Source: Burkholderiaceae bacterium
Lineage (GTDB): Bacteria > Pseudomonadota > Gammaproteobacteria > Burkholderiales > Burkholderiaceae_E
Length of the DNA: 36,191 nt
NCBI GenBank assembly: GCA_900299025.1
Contig: OMIE01000165.1
Span: 1-36,191, forward strand
Direction of reading: 5' to 3'
The position numbers and the translations under genes are program-made. The notes under the pieces were generated by a model. It ran no database searches, was not told where the DNA came from, and saw only the letters and a list, made by a program, of their open reading frames with translations. Position 1 is the stretch's first letter, and each line of letters begins with the position of its first letter. This document shows positions 1 through 9,378 of the stretch, one piece after another.

Positions 1-1
1 G

Positions 2-340
2 AGTACGGCTTACCCTTCGATAAATAATATCGATCCTGGTGATGGAGGCGATTCAAAATGGACAGCGGGTTTTCAACGTCGACACTTTGCCTCGATTCCC
101 GATATGATCAAAGCTGCAGGCGGATCGCATTGGTCATGTTCTTTCCCTCATTTAGATCGGTCTCAAATCAATATCGCTCATGAACTTGGACTTAAGGTGC
201 TTGCCTGGACCGTTGACGACACAACCCAGATGACCCAAATGCTGGACATGGGCATTGATGGCCTTGTCACGAACCGACCCGACCGAGCGATTCAATTACT
301 CAAGGCCCGGGGCAAGTATCGTACGCCAGGTGCTGCCTAA
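2..340 (+). CDS. Glycerophosphodiester phosphodiesterase, C-terminal part (5' truncated by window edge)
   Basis: This is the last ~112 residues of a GDPD-family protein; the frame is open from base 2, so the start lies outside the window. GDPD enzymes hydrolyse glycerophosphodiesters to glycerol-3-phosphate and an alcohol. The visible part shows the typical C-terminal barrel pattern: a WTAGF segment, the [15 protein letters not shown] strand-helix-strand, then [12 protein letters not shown], which matches the usual 'GvDgiiTdrPd' ending. The metal-binding N-terminal half is not in view, so activity and signal peptide cannot be judged. Its stop codon overlaps the stop of the convergent MFS gene by three bases. 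Confidence 0.85.
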   Translation, partial: STAYPSINNIDPGDGGDSKWTAGFQRRHFASIPDMIKAAGGSHWSCSFPHLDRSQINIAHELGLKVLAWTVDDTTQMTQMLDMGIDGLVTNRPDRAIQLLKARGKYRTPGAA

Positions 341-1521
341 GAGAGGCTTGAGCCTTGCGACTTTGACCAAAGACCTCGCATCGCCACAAGTCCCGCAATA
401 GGTCCCGGTAAGAGCACCCACGCCACCCAGGCACCGATCGAATCGATCCACGCACTCGCTAAGCTTATCGTGAACATCGTGATGGCAAAGCCAATGCTAT
501 TTTGTAAGGCCAAAGCGCTACCCACGGCATGAGCTGGCGCAGCTTGGGCTGAAAGCGCAGAAAACTGGGCAGAATCGGCAGGTACAGCCAGGCCCCAAAT
601 GAGTAAGAGTGCTAAAAGCCCTGCGGGAGCTGCATCCTGTAGCAAAGGAAAAAGTAAACACATCAAACCTGAAACAGCCAGTGCGAGGCTTGCAGTCTTT
701 GCACTACCGATTCTCAGACTCATCCAACCAGCGGCGGCTGCTCCTACCGAACCCATCGCAATGACAGCAAACGACCAAGCGGCGATCGAGCCAGCAACGT
801 TGGCGTTGTCAATAACCTTGGCAAGCAAAATCGGCACCAAAGTCCAAAATGCATAAAGCTCCCACATATGGCCGAAGTAACCCAGCGCCGAAGCACGAAA
901 AGCCGGAATTTTGAACACCCTAAAGGCTATAGCAATACCAGGTCTGGCTAGCGCTTCGCTCGCCCTCGGTAAATGGGGGCCATCCCCCACTAACCAGAGG
1001 ATGAGCGCTGCCACGACAGCAAGAGCACTTGATACAAGCACCACCTCAGTCCAGGGCCACTGGCTGCCAAGCGCGCGGACTGCATGCGGAAGCGCTGTAC
1101 CTAAGGTCAACATCGAAACAAGCCACGCAAGCACAAAGCCACCGCCACGCTTGGTCCAGCTCACAATGAGTTTCATACCCAGTGGGTAAACCCCAGCCAG
1201 ACAAATCCCAACCGCGACCCTATACATACAAGCCTCGACAAAGTGCTCGGCAAGCACAGCGAAAGCTGCGTTAAACAGCGCTCCGCTTAGCGAAGCGATC
1301 GCGCTGATGCGGCTAGCCGGGAAGCGATCGGCAAGCCCACTGATTGATATCACGAGTGTTCCAAGAATAAATCCTGCCTGAACACTTGCGGTGAGCCAAC
1401 CGATTTCAAGAACGGTGATTTGCCAATGCCTCATGAGGTCGTCAGCTGCGCTATTCGGACTAAACCATAAGGAGGTTGCTAGCAATTGCGCAAAGACGAT
1501 CCCAAAGCTTTGCTTGTTCAT
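337..1521 (-). CDS. MFS transporter
   Basis: A 394-residue polytopic inner-membrane protein, very rich in hydrophobic segments and of normal length for a 12-helix major facilitator. The motif [14 protein letters not shown] around residues 60-75 corresponds to the MFS motif-A loop (GxLaDRxGrr) between helices 2 and 3. The substrate cannot be read from sequence. It is the last gene of a minus-strand cluster with an acyl-CoA synthetase and an enoyl-CoA hydratase, 63 bases behind the hydratase. I infer that it moves a carboxylic acid or other substrate of that pathway, but this is context only. The start is an ATG with only a weak ribosome binding site. No signs of damage. Confidence 0.85.
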   Translation of the reverse strand: MNKQSFGIVFAQLLATSLWFSPNSAADDLMRHWQITVLEIGWLTASVQAGFILGTLVISISGLADRFPASRISAIASLSGALFNAAFAVLAEHFVEACMYRVAVGICLAGVYPLGMKLIVSWTKRGGGFVLAWLVSMLTLGTALPHAVRALGSQWPWTEVVLVSSALAVVAALILWLVGDGPHLPRASEALARPGIAIAFRVFKIPAFRASALGYFGHMWELYAFWTLVPILLAKVIDNANVAGSIAAWSFAVIAMGSVGAAAAGWMSLRIGSAKTASLALAVSGLMCLLFPLLQDAAPAGLLALLLIWGLAVPADSAQFSALSAQAAPAHAVGSALALQNSIGFAITMFTISLASAWIDSIGAWVAWVLLPGPIAGLVAMRGLWSKSQGSSLS

Positions 1522-1584
1522 CGCATCCAGTTTGTAGAACTTTCAGGCATATCGCCCATCGACGATCCTGGAAACCCGAAACGC

Positions 1585-2394
1585 CTAAGAAAATCTCGCA
1601 TCTCGCCATGCGATTGCGGCAGCCAAGCCCTTTTGTCTTGCGATGCTCATGAATTGCTGCTTATCGGGTGAACCATGCGATTCAATCCCATGATCAATAT
1701 CAAGTGCACGTTGCAAAGCAGCCTGCATACCCTGGATTTCATAACTTTGATTGATCGCCTTCTTAGTCTCTTGGACCAAGACAGGGTCCATCGCCGATAA
1801 GTGGCTTGCAATTTGCAACGCCCGATTTAGATGCTCACCGGTCTGAACCACTTCGCTCACCAAACCCATCGCTAGCGCCTCTTGGGCGGGTATATGGTCA
1901 AGACCAGACAGAATGATTCGCTTTGCTTGTTTAGGCCCCGTGATCCATGGCAGAAGCATCGTGACAATCCCTGCACCAAACTTCAATTCAGGCTCGCCAA
2001 AAAAAGCATCGCTCGAAGCGATGGTGTAATCGCAAGCCAATGCCAGCTCAAAGGCTCCCGCAAGACAGGGTCCATGAACCGCTGCGATGGTAGGCTTTTT
2101 GCAATCCCAAAACTGCATGGTCGCTTTAAAATCTAAATCGAGAATTTCACGCCAAATCGCTGCCCCGACCGGTGCCAAGGCCATTTGATCCTTCAAATCA
2201 AAGCCTGAAGAAAAACCCTTGCCCGCTCCATGAATCACAATAGCCCGAACCGAAGTATCGCGTTGAGCCTCATCGACTGCAGCGCACAATGCAAGCAGAA
2301 GATCGCGTGATAAGGCATTCACCCGCTGAGGTCGATTCAGTTCAATACAAAAGATCGCAGCCTTGCGCTCTATGTTTATAAGTTCTTCTGCCAT
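1585..2394 (-). CDS. Enoyl-CoA hydratase/isomerase (crotonase) family protein
   Basis: A 269-residue crotonase-fold protein of normal length. The first oxyanion-hole stretch (GKGFSSGFDL, about residues 59-68) and the second (GPCLAGAFELALACD, about 106-120) are both present. The GEPELKFG segment carries a Glu in the position of a crotonase catalytic acid. Such enzymes hydrate or isomerise enoyl-CoA thioesters in the cytoplasm. It begins 10 bases after the acyl-CoA synthetase stop and is surely co-transcribed, so the pair looks like activation plus hydration of an unsaturated acid. A CaiD-like or beta-oxidation role are both possible; the exact acyl substrate is unknown. The start is an ATG preceded by an AGG-type binding site. 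Confidence 0.88.
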   Translation of the reverse strand: MAEELINIERKAAIFCIELNRPQRVNALSRDLLLALCAAVDEAQRDTSVRAIVIHGAGKGFSSGFDLKDQMALAPVGAAIWREILDLDFKATMQFWDCKKPTIAAVHGPCLAGAFELALACDYTIASSDAFFGEPELKFGAGIVTMLLPWITGPKQAKRIILSGLDHIPAQEALAMGLVSEVVQTGEHLNRALQIASHLSAMDPVLVQETKKAINQSYEIQGMQAALQRALDIDHGIESHGSPDKQQFMSIARQKGLAAAIAWRDARFS

Positions 2395-2404
2395 ACCTAG
2401 CCTT

Positions 2405-3949
2405 TCATGGAACAGACATTTGTTTTCTTAACAAGCCTCGATCAATTTTTCCGGTACGACCTTGCGGAAGCTCATCACCAATACGAATCACATCAGGGTG
2501 TTTGTAGCGCTCTAAAAAGCGACCGAGCTCAAGCCTAAGCGCCTGTTCATCGATAGAGAGGCCTGGCTTAGGAATCAGAAGTGCAGCAATGCGCTCACCC
2601 ATTAAGGGATCATCGATCCCAGTAACGAGCGCGGCTGCAACCGCTTCACATCGACATAGTGCAAGTTCTATTTCCTGTGGTGTTACTTTATTTCCTCCAC
2701 GTGAAATCAACTCTTTGCTTCGACCCTTAAGGTAGACAAATCCGTCTTCGTCCGCCTGAGCCAAATCGCCGGTACGCAGCCAGCCGTCAACGAAGCTTGC
2801 AGCGCTGAGCGCTTCATCACCAAGATAGCCGCTCATCAAAAACTCACTCTTAATCGTCAACTCTCCAACTTGCATGGGCGCGCAAGGCAATCCCTGTTCA
2901 TCAACAATACGAAAGCAAACGCCTGGCGCCGCCTGCCCGATACTATCGGGATGAGCAGGATAATCCTCGGGCATCAAAAAGAAATCACAGGTACAGCTCT
3001 CGGTGAGTCCATAAATATCAATAAGCCTAGCGGGTGCGATCCACTGTCTCAAGTCAGCAGAAAGCTGCGTCCCGAGCGATTCGCCACCAATCACAAGTTG
3101 AGCCAGCTTGCCCTTGAGATTCAGTTGATGACTTTGTTCTTGTAATTGTTCGGGTGAGAAGTGTGCAGCGAGACTTCTCATCATGGTCGGTACCACAGCA
3201 CTTAAAGTGATCTGCTTATCAATGAGACTTGAGAAAAATGACGCAGGATCAAATCGCTCACAAAGCACGACATCGCGTGCATGCATCAATCCAAGAAAGC
3301 TCATCCAGAGCCCAAAGCTAAAACTGTTATTGAGTACAAGTAAAACCCGATCTTCGCTCGCCACCCGAAGCTTCGACTGAATGGCTGCAAGCTTGCCGGC
3401 AAAGGCTTCATGTCTGAGCACAACGCCCTTGGGTAAACCCGTTGATCCAGAAGTCATTACGATCAAGGCTGCATCCTCAAGCAAGGCCTTTTCGCTCGCA
3501 TCAAGGCTTCGCGGCTCGACGGACGTCGGATAAAGCCACTCATGCATCGGCTCCTCAGCATCGCGTTGATCAAATCGCCAGTCAATCACATAAGGAGCAG
3601 CCACTTTCTGACATACAGCATCTAGCACTGCTTGCGGACTCGTGCGATGAACGGGAACCGCCACAAGCTTTGCCAACCAAAGACCAAGCATGACCGCAAA
3701 GTCTTCTGCACGATTCGAGACCCGCAAGATGATTGGTGTGTTGGCTTGTAACGATAAAGCGGCAAGCGATCGAGCAATGCGATGGCTTTGCGCCCTCAAG
3801 GAACGGGCACTCGCCTGCCAACCAACGCCGCATAGCACCGGTAATTCGTCGCCTTCATCGGTTCGATCCATGGTGCAAATCAATGCCTTATCAAGCAAGC
3901 TTGCTAATGCTCGCTCGGGATGGCTTAGCATGTTTGCGTCTGCCTGCAC
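2405..3949 (-). CDS. Acyl-CoA synthetase, AMP-dependent (class I adenylate-forming)
   Basis: A 514-residue ANL-superfamily ligase that activates a carboxylic acid with ATP and CoA. Motifs in order: the phosphate loop TSGSTGLPKG (166-175), YGLTE (313-317), GWLRTGDLA (389-397), the hinge KGRSKELISRGG (408-419) and the C-terminal catalytic Lys501 in GRTGKID. It is complete. The start is taken at GTG 3949; an ATG six codons in (3931) is an alternative. It lies between the BtuF-like gene (39 bases upstream) and the enoyl-CoA hydratase (10 bases downstream) in one apparent operon. The chain length or type of acid cannot be told from sequence. Confidence 0.88.
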   Translation of the reverse strand: MQADANMLSHPERALASLLDKALICTMDRTDEGDELPVLCGVGWQASARSLRAQSHRIARSLAALSLQANTPIILRVSNRAEDFAVMLGLWLAKLVAVPVHRTSPQAVLDAVCQKVAAPYVIDWRFDQRDAEEPMHEWLYPTSVEPRSLDASEKALLEDAALIVMTSGSTGLPKGVVLRHEAFAGKLAAIQSKLRVASEDRVLLVLNNSFSFGLWMSFLGLMHARDVVLCERFDPASFFSSLIDKQITLSAVVPTMMRSLAAHFSPEQLQEQSHQLNLKGKLAQLVIGGESLGTQLSADLRQWIAPARLIDIYGLTESCTCDFFLMPEDYPAHPDSIGQAAPGVCFRIVDEQGLPCAPMQVGELTIKSEFLMSGYLGDEALSAASFVDGWLRTGDLAQADEDGFVYLKGRSKELISRGGNKVTPQEIELALCRCEAVAAALVTGIDDPLMGERIAALLIPKPGLSIDEQALRLELGRFLERYKHPDVIRIGDELPQGRTGKIDRGLLRKQMSVP

Positions 3950-3988
3950 CCGCGGGAACCTGGCAACAGATACGTCTGAATCACGATC

Positions 3989-4792
3989 TCAAACCCCAGC
4001 ATCATATAAATGCCATGCCTCGGCAATGCGCTGGTGCATACGCCTAAGTCCGTCGCTTAAGGCAGCCGGTCCGGGCTGGAGTATTTCGCTCGATTTTATT
4101 TCAAAAAGCAGATCGTTCTTAACAGCATCGATGTTGCCCCATGCTTCTCGAGCCTTCAATCGCTCGGGCCGAAATTTCTTGCCGCACCAGGACCCAAAAA
4201 TAATTTGAGGATTTGCGTCAACAACGGCATGCGATGACTCCACGATCCGGTGCTTACCTAAGGATTGTTGTGATAAATGTTCAAATACATCCTGAGCACC
4301 TGCCAACGCCATCAATTCAGACACCCAGCGAATCGCCGAAATCATTGGATCATCCCACTCCTCGAAGTAAGCACGCAGGGGTGGGCCCCATGACTTCGCC
4401 CGCTCGCTGATACGGTCATGCTCTTCACGACATTGATCGATCCACTGCTTCGCACGCTCTTGCGCGCCGACCAGACTCGCAAGCATGTCCATTGTCTGAA
4501 AGATTTCTTCAATGCTACGCTGATTAGTGATCCAAACACTCAGTCCTGCCCGGATGAGTCGATCGGCAAGGGCCGCTTGCATATCGGAAAACCCAATAAC
4601 AAGGTCTGGCCGGAGTGCTAGGATTTTGTCTTCCTTGCCATCGAGAAAAGAGGAAACACGGGGCTTTTCAAGCCTCGCCTGCTTAGGTCTAACGGTGTAT
4701 CCCGAAATGCCCACGATCCGCTCGGATTCCCCGAGCAGGTAAAGCCATTCGGTACTTTCTTCTGTCAGACAGATAATACGTTTAGGTCCCAT
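3989..4792 (-). CDS. BtuF/FhuD-like helical-backbone metal-receptor protein without signal peptide
   Basis: A 267-residue protein with the fold pattern of cobalamin/iron-siderophore binding proteins: an N-terminal RIICLTEESTEWLYLLG strand-helix, the VGISGYT turn, the KILALRPDLVIGFSD strand and a long linking helix, then a second lobe ending with the PGPAALSDGLRRMHQRIAE helix. Family members normally deliver vitamin B12 or metal chelates to a BtuCD-type importer. This copy starts directly at the first beta strand with no signal peptide or lipobox, and no permease or ATPase gene is near. It heads the acyl-CoA operon. I infer a cytoplasmic ligand-binding role, but the ligand is unknown. A missed upstream signal-peptide start is unlikely, because only 47 bases separate it from the divergent gene. 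Confidence 0.75.
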   Translation of the reverse strand: MGPKRIICLTEESTEWLYLLGESERIVGISGYTVRPKQARLEKPRVSSFLDGKEDKILALRPDLVIGFSDMQAALADRLIRAGLSVWITNQRSIEEIFQTMDMLASLVGAQERAKQWIDQCREEHDRISERAKSWGPPLRAYFEEWDDPMISAIRWVSELMALAGAQDVFEHLSQQSLGKHRIVESSHAVVDANPQIIFGSWCGKKFRPERLKAREAWGNIDAVKNDLLFEIKSSEILQPGPAALSDGLRRMHQRIAEAWHLYDAGV

Positions 4793-4839
4793 GCATTTAG
4801 GCAGCTTGAAGGATATTCATCATACAGAGGACGTTTGAC

Positions 4840-5718
4840 ATGCAAATCGTGAGCTACAACATACAGTTTGGCACGGGGCGAGACGAGAAAGTTGACTTGG
4901 CAAGAATTGCTGACACAGTTCGCGGCGCAGATCTGATTGCGTTGCAAGAAGTGGAACGACATGCCAAGCGAACTGGCATGGTTGACCAAGCTGCGGTGCT
5001 TACAAGCCTGCTTCCTGAGTACTACTGGGTTTATGGGCCAGGCATGGATTTAAGTGCTGACGTCATGGGGCCCGGCGGTCAACCCTTTCACCGCAGGCGA
5101 CAGTTTGGAAATATGCTGCTTAGCAAAACGCCGATATTGACAGCGAGAAATCACTTGCTGCCCAAAATGGGAACTCTGGAGCAGTTTTCCTTGCAACGTT
5201 GCGCGCTCGAAGGCGTCATCCATAGCCCAAAGGGTAAAGCCTTGAGAGCTATGTCGGTTCATCTGTCGCATTTATCCGATGCAGATCGTGAACCACAAGT
5301 CGCTCGCCTGCTCGACATTCATCAGCGCGCCTATCACGAGGGTCCGGGCTGGTGCGGAACTAGGGTCAGTAAGGCATTTACCGAGGGGCAAGAGGCAGCT
5401 CCCATGCCCCGCGAAGCACTCATCATGGGTGACTTTAATTTCAGTTGGCGGTCGCCCTTATACGACCGGATCGTTGGCCCATTAAGTGATGCGTTTGGGC
5501 GCATGCCCTATCGAGATGGACTCATCGACAGCTGGGTCGCAGCTGGTCATCGCGAAGATGAGGGCTGTACTTGTCATAGCGGTTCAGTCGCTGACGGCGA
5601 GCGCATTGATTATTGTTTTGTCAGCAGCGAGCTGAGTAAACACCTAAGCAACGCCTGGATCGATGAAGACTCGATTGGCTCCGATCACCAAGCCATTTGG
5701 ATCGATATGGATATTTAA
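4840..5718 (+). CDS. Endonuclease/exonuclease/phosphatase family protein
   Basis: A 292-residue Mg-dependent phosphoesterase of the DNase I / exonuclease III / sphingomyelinase fold. Active-site residues are all in place: Asn7 in SYNIQFG, Glu37 in LQEVE, His141 in VHLSHLS, Asp198 and Asn200 in GDFN, Asp257 in RIDYCFV, and the Asp282-His283 pair in SDHQAIW. No signal peptide is seen, so it should be cytoplasmic. The substrate (nucleic acid, phosphoinositide-like or phospholipid) is not decidable. The ATG start has a GAGG binding site about nine bases upstream. It is transcribed away from the BtuF-like gene and faces the GMC oxidoreductase tail to tail. Confidence 0.88.
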   Translation: MQIVSYNIQFGTGRDEKVDLARIADTVRGADLIALQEVERHAKRTGMVDQAAVLTSLLPEYYWVYGPGMDLSADVMGPGGQPFHRRRQFGNMLLSKTPILTARNHLLPKMGTLEQFSLQRCALEGVIHSPKGKALRAMSVHLSHLSDADREPQVARLLDIHQRAYHEGPGWCGTRVSKAFTEGQEAAPMPREALIMGDFNFSWRSPLYDRIVGPLSDAFGRMPYRDGLIDSWVAAGHREDEGCTCHSGSVADGERIDYCFVSSELSKHLSNAWIDEDSIGSDHQAIWIDMDI

Positions 5719-5780
5719 ACAAGGGCGCGTTAAAACCTTTCGATCGATGGTAAAAGATCAAAGATCCGGATAAAGCAAGC

Positions 5781-7412
5781 CTAAGCCACCTCAAGCTCGC
5801 CCTGGATACGCTTTTGCAATGCGTGACTTGCTCTTAGGATATCTGCTGCTTTTTCGCCCACCATAATGGCTGGTGCATTGGTGTTGCCCGAAGGCATCGT
5901 TGGAAAAATCGAAGCATCAGCAACCCTTAAACCGGCAAGTCCATGAACACGCAATTTGTGGTCAACCACCGCATCTGAACCAGGACCCATCCGGCACGTC
6001 CCCATGGGATGGTAAGCGGTATGTGCGTTTGCCCTGATCCACTCTAAGATATCGTGATCCGATTGCAAATGCTCGCCAGGTGAAACCTCAGCATCACGAT
6101 AGCGATCCATGGCGGCGGTCGCCACAATCCGACGCATCATTCGAAAGCCATCAACCATCGCACGTTGATCAATGGGATCTGATAAGAAATTAAATCGTAT
6201 CGAAGGTTGGGCCAAGGGGTCTGCTGAGCGAATGTGGATAGAACCCAAACTTTCCGGCCGTAATTGATAACAGGCGATGGTCATCGATGGAAAATCTTGC
6301 AACTTTCTTGTTTTTGGATCCTTAATGGAATACGGCACTAAATGCATTTGTACATCGGGCGTTGCCATAGCGGGATCGGTCTTTAAGAAGGCAAGCATGG
6401 GCGCAGAGGGCAGGCTCATAAAACCCGTTCCGGTCGTGACATATTTCATCATTTGAGTCACTGCACCCAGGCCTCTAGCCATATGGTTATACGAAACCCG
6501 CGGGTCTTTGAGGCGCCAAACAATGCGTGCGTTTAAGTGATCGCGAAAGTTTTCGCCGACTGCGGGCAAAGCGTGTTTTACGTCAATACCGTGCTGCTGA
6601 AGGATTTGTGGATTGCCTATGCCCGATAACTCGAGTAACTGCGGACTTGCAACACCGCCCGCGCAAAGAATCGTCTCATGCGCAAGCGCGGTGAACTGCT
6701 CACTGCCTCGGCGATAAGTGACGCCCGTACATCGCTTGCCATCAAGTAAAATTTGAGTGACATGAGCTTGTGTAACGATATGCAAATTGGATCGACGGCG
6801 AGCAGGCTCAAGATAACAGTGGGCCACACTCATCCGCCTGCCTTGATAAATCGAGGCCTGGGTTTTAACAACGCCCTCTTGGTCTAAGCTGTTGTAATCG
6901 GGATTGACGGGATAGCCGGCCGCTCGCGCGGCATCAAACAAGGCATCGTACAAGGGATTTTGATCGCCCACTACGGTGACTTTCAGTGGTCCTTCGGTAC
7001 CGCGACCATTTGAGCCATCACCGTCGACAAAGTGCTCAATGCGGTTGAATATCGGCGCCAAGTCTCGCCAACCCCAGCCGCGAGCGCCCATTTTTTCCCA
7101 GGTGTCATAGTCTTGCGGCTGCCCACGAACCCAGACCAGACCATTGATCGCACTCGACCCCCCAAGGATCTTGCCCCGAGGTACTGGGATCTTGCGATTC
7201 GCCGTATTGGGTTCAGGCTCAGATTCGTAGAGCCAATTCGCGTCGGGTCGATCGATCAAAAGCCCAAAAGATAGTGGCATACGAGTGTACGGGTGACTCT
7301 CTACACCCGCTTCAATGAGCAGGACTTGGATCGAAGGATCCTCGCTCAAACGCGCAGCAAGCACTGCACCGGCAGAACCTGCGCCGACGATCACATAATC
7401 ATAAGTCTGCAT
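5781..7412 (-). CDS. GMC-family FAD oxidoreductase (choline/alcohol dehydrogenase-like)
   Basis: A 543-residue flavoprotein of the glucose-methanol-choline family that oxidises an alcohol. The FAD dinucleotide loop GAGSAG is at residues 10-15, followed by LIEAG. The family signature GKILGGSSAINGLVWVRG spans about 81-98. The catalytic His468 is in AYHPMGTCRMG and Asn510 in NTNAPAIM. I moved the start from GTG 7421 to ATG 7412, because an AAGGAG site lies about eight bases before this ATG, whereas it would abut the GTG. No signal peptide. The substrate is unknown; choline dehydrogenase-like alcohol oxidases are the nearest class. It is monocistronic between convergent and divergent neighbours. 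Confidence 0.88.
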   Translation of the reverse strand: MQTYDYVIVGAGSAGAVLAARLSEDPSIQVLLIEAGVESHPYTRMPLSFGLLIDRPDANWLYESEPEPNTANRKIPVPRGKILGGSSAINGLVWVRGQPQDYDTWEKMGARGWGWRDLAPIFNRIEHFVDGDGSNGRGTEGPLKVTVVGDQNPLYDALFDAARAAGYPVNPDYNSLDQEGVVKTQASIYQGRRMSVAHCYLEPARRRSNLHIVTQAHVTQILLDGKRCTGVTYRRGSEQFTALAHETILCAGGVASPQLLELSGIGNPQILQQHGIDVKHALPAVGENFRDHLNARIVWRLKDPRVSYNHMARGLGAVTQMMKYVTTGTGFMSLPSAPMLAFLKTDPAMATPDVQMHLVPYSIKDPKTRKLQDFPSMTIACYQLRPESLGSIHIRSADPLAQPSIRFNFLSDPIDQRAMVDGFRMMRRIVATAAMDRYRDAEVSPGEHLQSDHDILEWIRANAHTAYHPMGTCRMGPGSDAVVDHKLRVHGLAGLRVADASIFPTMPSGNTNAPAIMVGEKAADILRASHALQKRIQGELEVA

Positions 7413-7446
7413 CGCACACACTCCTTATGGCCTTGTGGAAAGCATC

Positions 7447-7887
7447 ATGGTTTTTATGAGAGCATGCCTTGATCAATTCAGCAAGCTTTTGGATCAAGCA
7501 ATGAGTATTCATGGTTCCATCAACGTCCTAGGAACACCCTTAATGGCCTGTTCCTACGACCCAATCACTGGGTTTTTCCGAGATGGCTGTTGTGAAACAG
7601 GTCCTCAAGACCTGGGCAGTCATACGGTTTGTTGCAAAGTCACAGAGGCTTTTCTAAGTTTTTCCAAGTCGGTCGGCAATGATTTATCAACACCCCTACC
7701 CCAATACCGATTCCCAGGCCTCAAGCCGGGCGACCGCTGGTGTGTATGTGCATCCCGATGGCTCCAAGCCTATGAGGCAGGGTTCGCACCCCCAGTGATC
7801 CTGGAAGCCACCCATCAAGCCGCTCTAAAGATTGTTCCTCTTGAGGCCCTAATGGAATTGGCCTACGCTCATCGTAAACATGATTAA
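7447..7887 (+). CDS. DUF2237 family protein
   Basis: A small cytoplasmic protein recognisable as DUF2237 from NVLGTPLMACSYDPITGFFR, the DGCCETGPQDLGSHTVC segment, GNDLSTP, and FPGLKPGDRWCVCASRW. Cysteines are numerous and conserved in the family (Cys in MACS, DGCC, TVC and WCVC), which suggests metal binding or redox sensitivity, but no function is established. Start choice is uncertain: GTG 7435, ATG 7447, ATG 7456 and ATG 7501 are in frame; the conserved domain begins just after 7501, and 7447 has a GGAAAG-like site four bases upstream. It is divergent from the GMC gene and lies 35 bases before the RraA-like gene, probably co-transcribed with it. Confidence 0.82.
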   Translation: MVFMRACLDQFSKLLDQAMSIHGSINVLGTPLMACSYDPITGFFRDGCCETGPQDLGSHTVCCKVTEAFLSFSKSVGNDLSTPLPQYRFPGLKPGDRWCVCASRWLQAYEAGFAPPVILEATHQAALKIVPLEALMELAYAHRKHD

Positions 7888-7922
7888 CTCCCCTTCGCAT
7901 AAACGCTACCAAGAAGATAAGC

Positions 7923-8621
7923 GTGGGTAATGACATGATCAAGGTACTCCATCAAGGCTTGCGAGATCGCTTGATGCTGCTTGCCACGTCAAATCTGAGT
8001 GATGCGATCGATCAGCTCAAACATCAGGGGATTCACGCCGGTGGCGCCGTGATTGGTATCGTTCCGCAATGGGGGCGTACACGCATTATTGGCGAAGCTG
8101 TAACAGTGCGTGTGACAGCTCACGCAGCGCTTGCCTCAGGCGCTCACCTTGGTGTTGATGCAATCGCTGCGGCCAAACCAGGCGATGTGATTGTCGTCGA
8201 CAATCGCGGTGATCTTCATAACAATTGCTGGGGAGAGATTCTATCGATGGCGGCTCGCATGCGCGAGCTAAGTGGGGTGGTTGTTGATGGCGCTGTGCGC
8301 GACGTCGACGCCTGCGAACAATTTGAATTTCCGGTTCATGCTCGCGGTACAGTACCCATCACAGCGCGTGGCCGTATCATGCAAGAAGCCTGGAATGTGC
8401 CTGTTCGATTGGGCGATATGGCTGTAAGACCGGGCGATATCGTGATGGCCGATGTCAACGGCGTCGTCGTGATCCGCGTCGAAGCGCTCGAACAAACCCT
8501 TGAACGCGCCGAGGCGATTGCAGCCAAAGAACAAGCCATGATTGATGCCCTGCGCGCAGGCGAGGATGTTTTATCGGTCGACAAACGATTTAATTACGAG
8601 AACATGCTAAAAACCAAATAA
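7923..8621 (+). CDS. RraA-family protein (HMG/CHA aldolase or dimethylmenaquinone methyltransferase-like)
   Basis: A 232-residue protein of the RraA-like fold. The core reads GDVIVVDNRGD (87-97), WGEILSMAARM (103-113), GVVVDGAVRDVDAC (118-131) and GDIVMADVNGVVVI near the C-terminus. Arg126-Asp127 match the conserved 'RD' that binds substrate and metal in 4-hydroxy-4-methyl-2-oxoglutarate aldolases. The family has often been misnamed menaquinone methyltransferase; E. coli RraA is instead an RNase E inhibitor. The length is above that of RraA (~160 aa) and closer to the aldolase-type members, so an oxo-acid aldolase or decarboxylase activity is the better guess. The start could be GTG 7923 or ATG 7935. 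Confidence 0.82.
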   Translation: MGNDMIKVLHQGLRDRLMLLATSNLSDAIDQLKHQGIHAGGAVIGIVPQWGRTRIIGEAVTVRVTAHAALASGAHLGVDAIAAAKPGDVIVVDNRGDLHNNCWGEILSMAARMRELSGVVVDGAVRDVDACEQFEFPVHARGTVPITARGRIMQEAWNVPVRLGDMAVRPGDIVMADVNGVVVIRVEALEQTLERAEAIAAKEQAMIDALRAGEDVLSVDKRFNYENMLKTK

Positions 8622-8711
8622 AGTCATGATCTTCAGTGCTAAACGCCAGGCCCTGTGAGCTAGTGCTTGCGAGCGAGGCATTACGCGGTATCTTAAACAC
8701 CTAAACGCGCT

Positions 8712-9320
8712 TTACTTTTTTGTCTCAACATCGAAGCCCGGCATCTCGCGCTTGCCAAAAATCATCGCGCCTAGCAAGGGAATTCTTAGCACGATCGCGT
8801 AATAAGCGATCGCCGAAAGATGAAGCCCGATCATCAGGAGCAGGGCAGGCTTGCCAATACTTTTGTGATACCAGGTCGCCCATGCAGACCATGCGCCAGG
8901 TACCGAAGCAGCCAAAGGCCCTGTGAAGGCAATCTCATCGTCAGCGATTAAGCCCGTGAGCACCTGTGCCAGTAATAAGCTAAGCATAAGAAGCACGGCA
9001 TAAGCGCCCAGTGGCGAATGCCCCAGCCAGCGCGCCTTCTCATCGCGCGACAAGCGCACATAAGCAAGCGCTTTTGCAGGGCTGGCAAGAAAGTGCCGAA
9101 ACCTTGCTGTCTTGGAACCAACAAAACCCCAAACCAGTCGAAACCCTAGCAAGCCAAGCACCGTGTAGCCCAAGCGTGCGTGCAGAACCATCGCCTCGCC
9201 ACCCTGCTGTCCCGTCATCACCAGTCCAGCGACCGCTAGAGCCAGCAACCAGTGGAAAAGTCGCAGGGGCCAATCCCAGACCGAAATAGGCTGGCTTACT
9301 TCTTCCTGTTGTACTTGCAT
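8712..9320 (-). CDS. Cytochrome b561-type membrane cytochrome
   Basis: A 202-residue inner-membrane di-haem b-type cytochrome of the bacterial cytochrome b561 / Ni-Fe hydrogenase b subunit family, with four main hydrophobic helices. Likely haem ligands are His23 in LFHWLL, His47 in VLHARLGY, His152 in WYHKSIGK and His167 in IGLHLSA; the family-typical GHSPLGA turn is at 100-106. It is divergent from a cytochrome c' gene with 58 bases between the starts. The pairing suggests that this protein passes quinol electrons to, or is co-regulated with, the periplasmic c-type cytochrome. The ATG is clear. No damage seen. Confidence 0.9.
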   Translation of the reverse strand: MQVQQEEVSQPISVWDWPLRLFHWLLALAVAGLVMTGQQGGEAMVLHARLGYTVLGLLGFRLVWGFVGSKTARFRHFLASPAKALAYVRLSRDEKARWLGHSPLGAYAVLLMLSLLLAQVLTGLIADDEIAFTGPLAASVPGAWSAWATWYHKSIGKPALLLMIGLHLSAIAYYAIVLRIPLLGAMIFGKREMPGFDVETKK

Positions 9321-9378
9321 GCGATCATTCAGCGCTTAAAGACTTCTCCTCATCATAAACCCTCTCTGGAGTTAGCCC

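Noticed and set aside
3690-4208. Open frame of 172 codons on the plus strand
   Set aside because: It spans the ends of two well-supported minus-strand genes; composition is that of an antisense shadow.
4793-4839. Cobalamin riboswitch before the BtuF-like gene
   Set aside because: Only 47 bases separate the divergent starts, too short for the element, and no B12-box sequence is seen.
7413-7421. GTG 7421 as start of the GMC oxidoreductase
   Set aside because: The AAGGAG binding site would touch this GTG; it is correctly spaced for ATG 7412.
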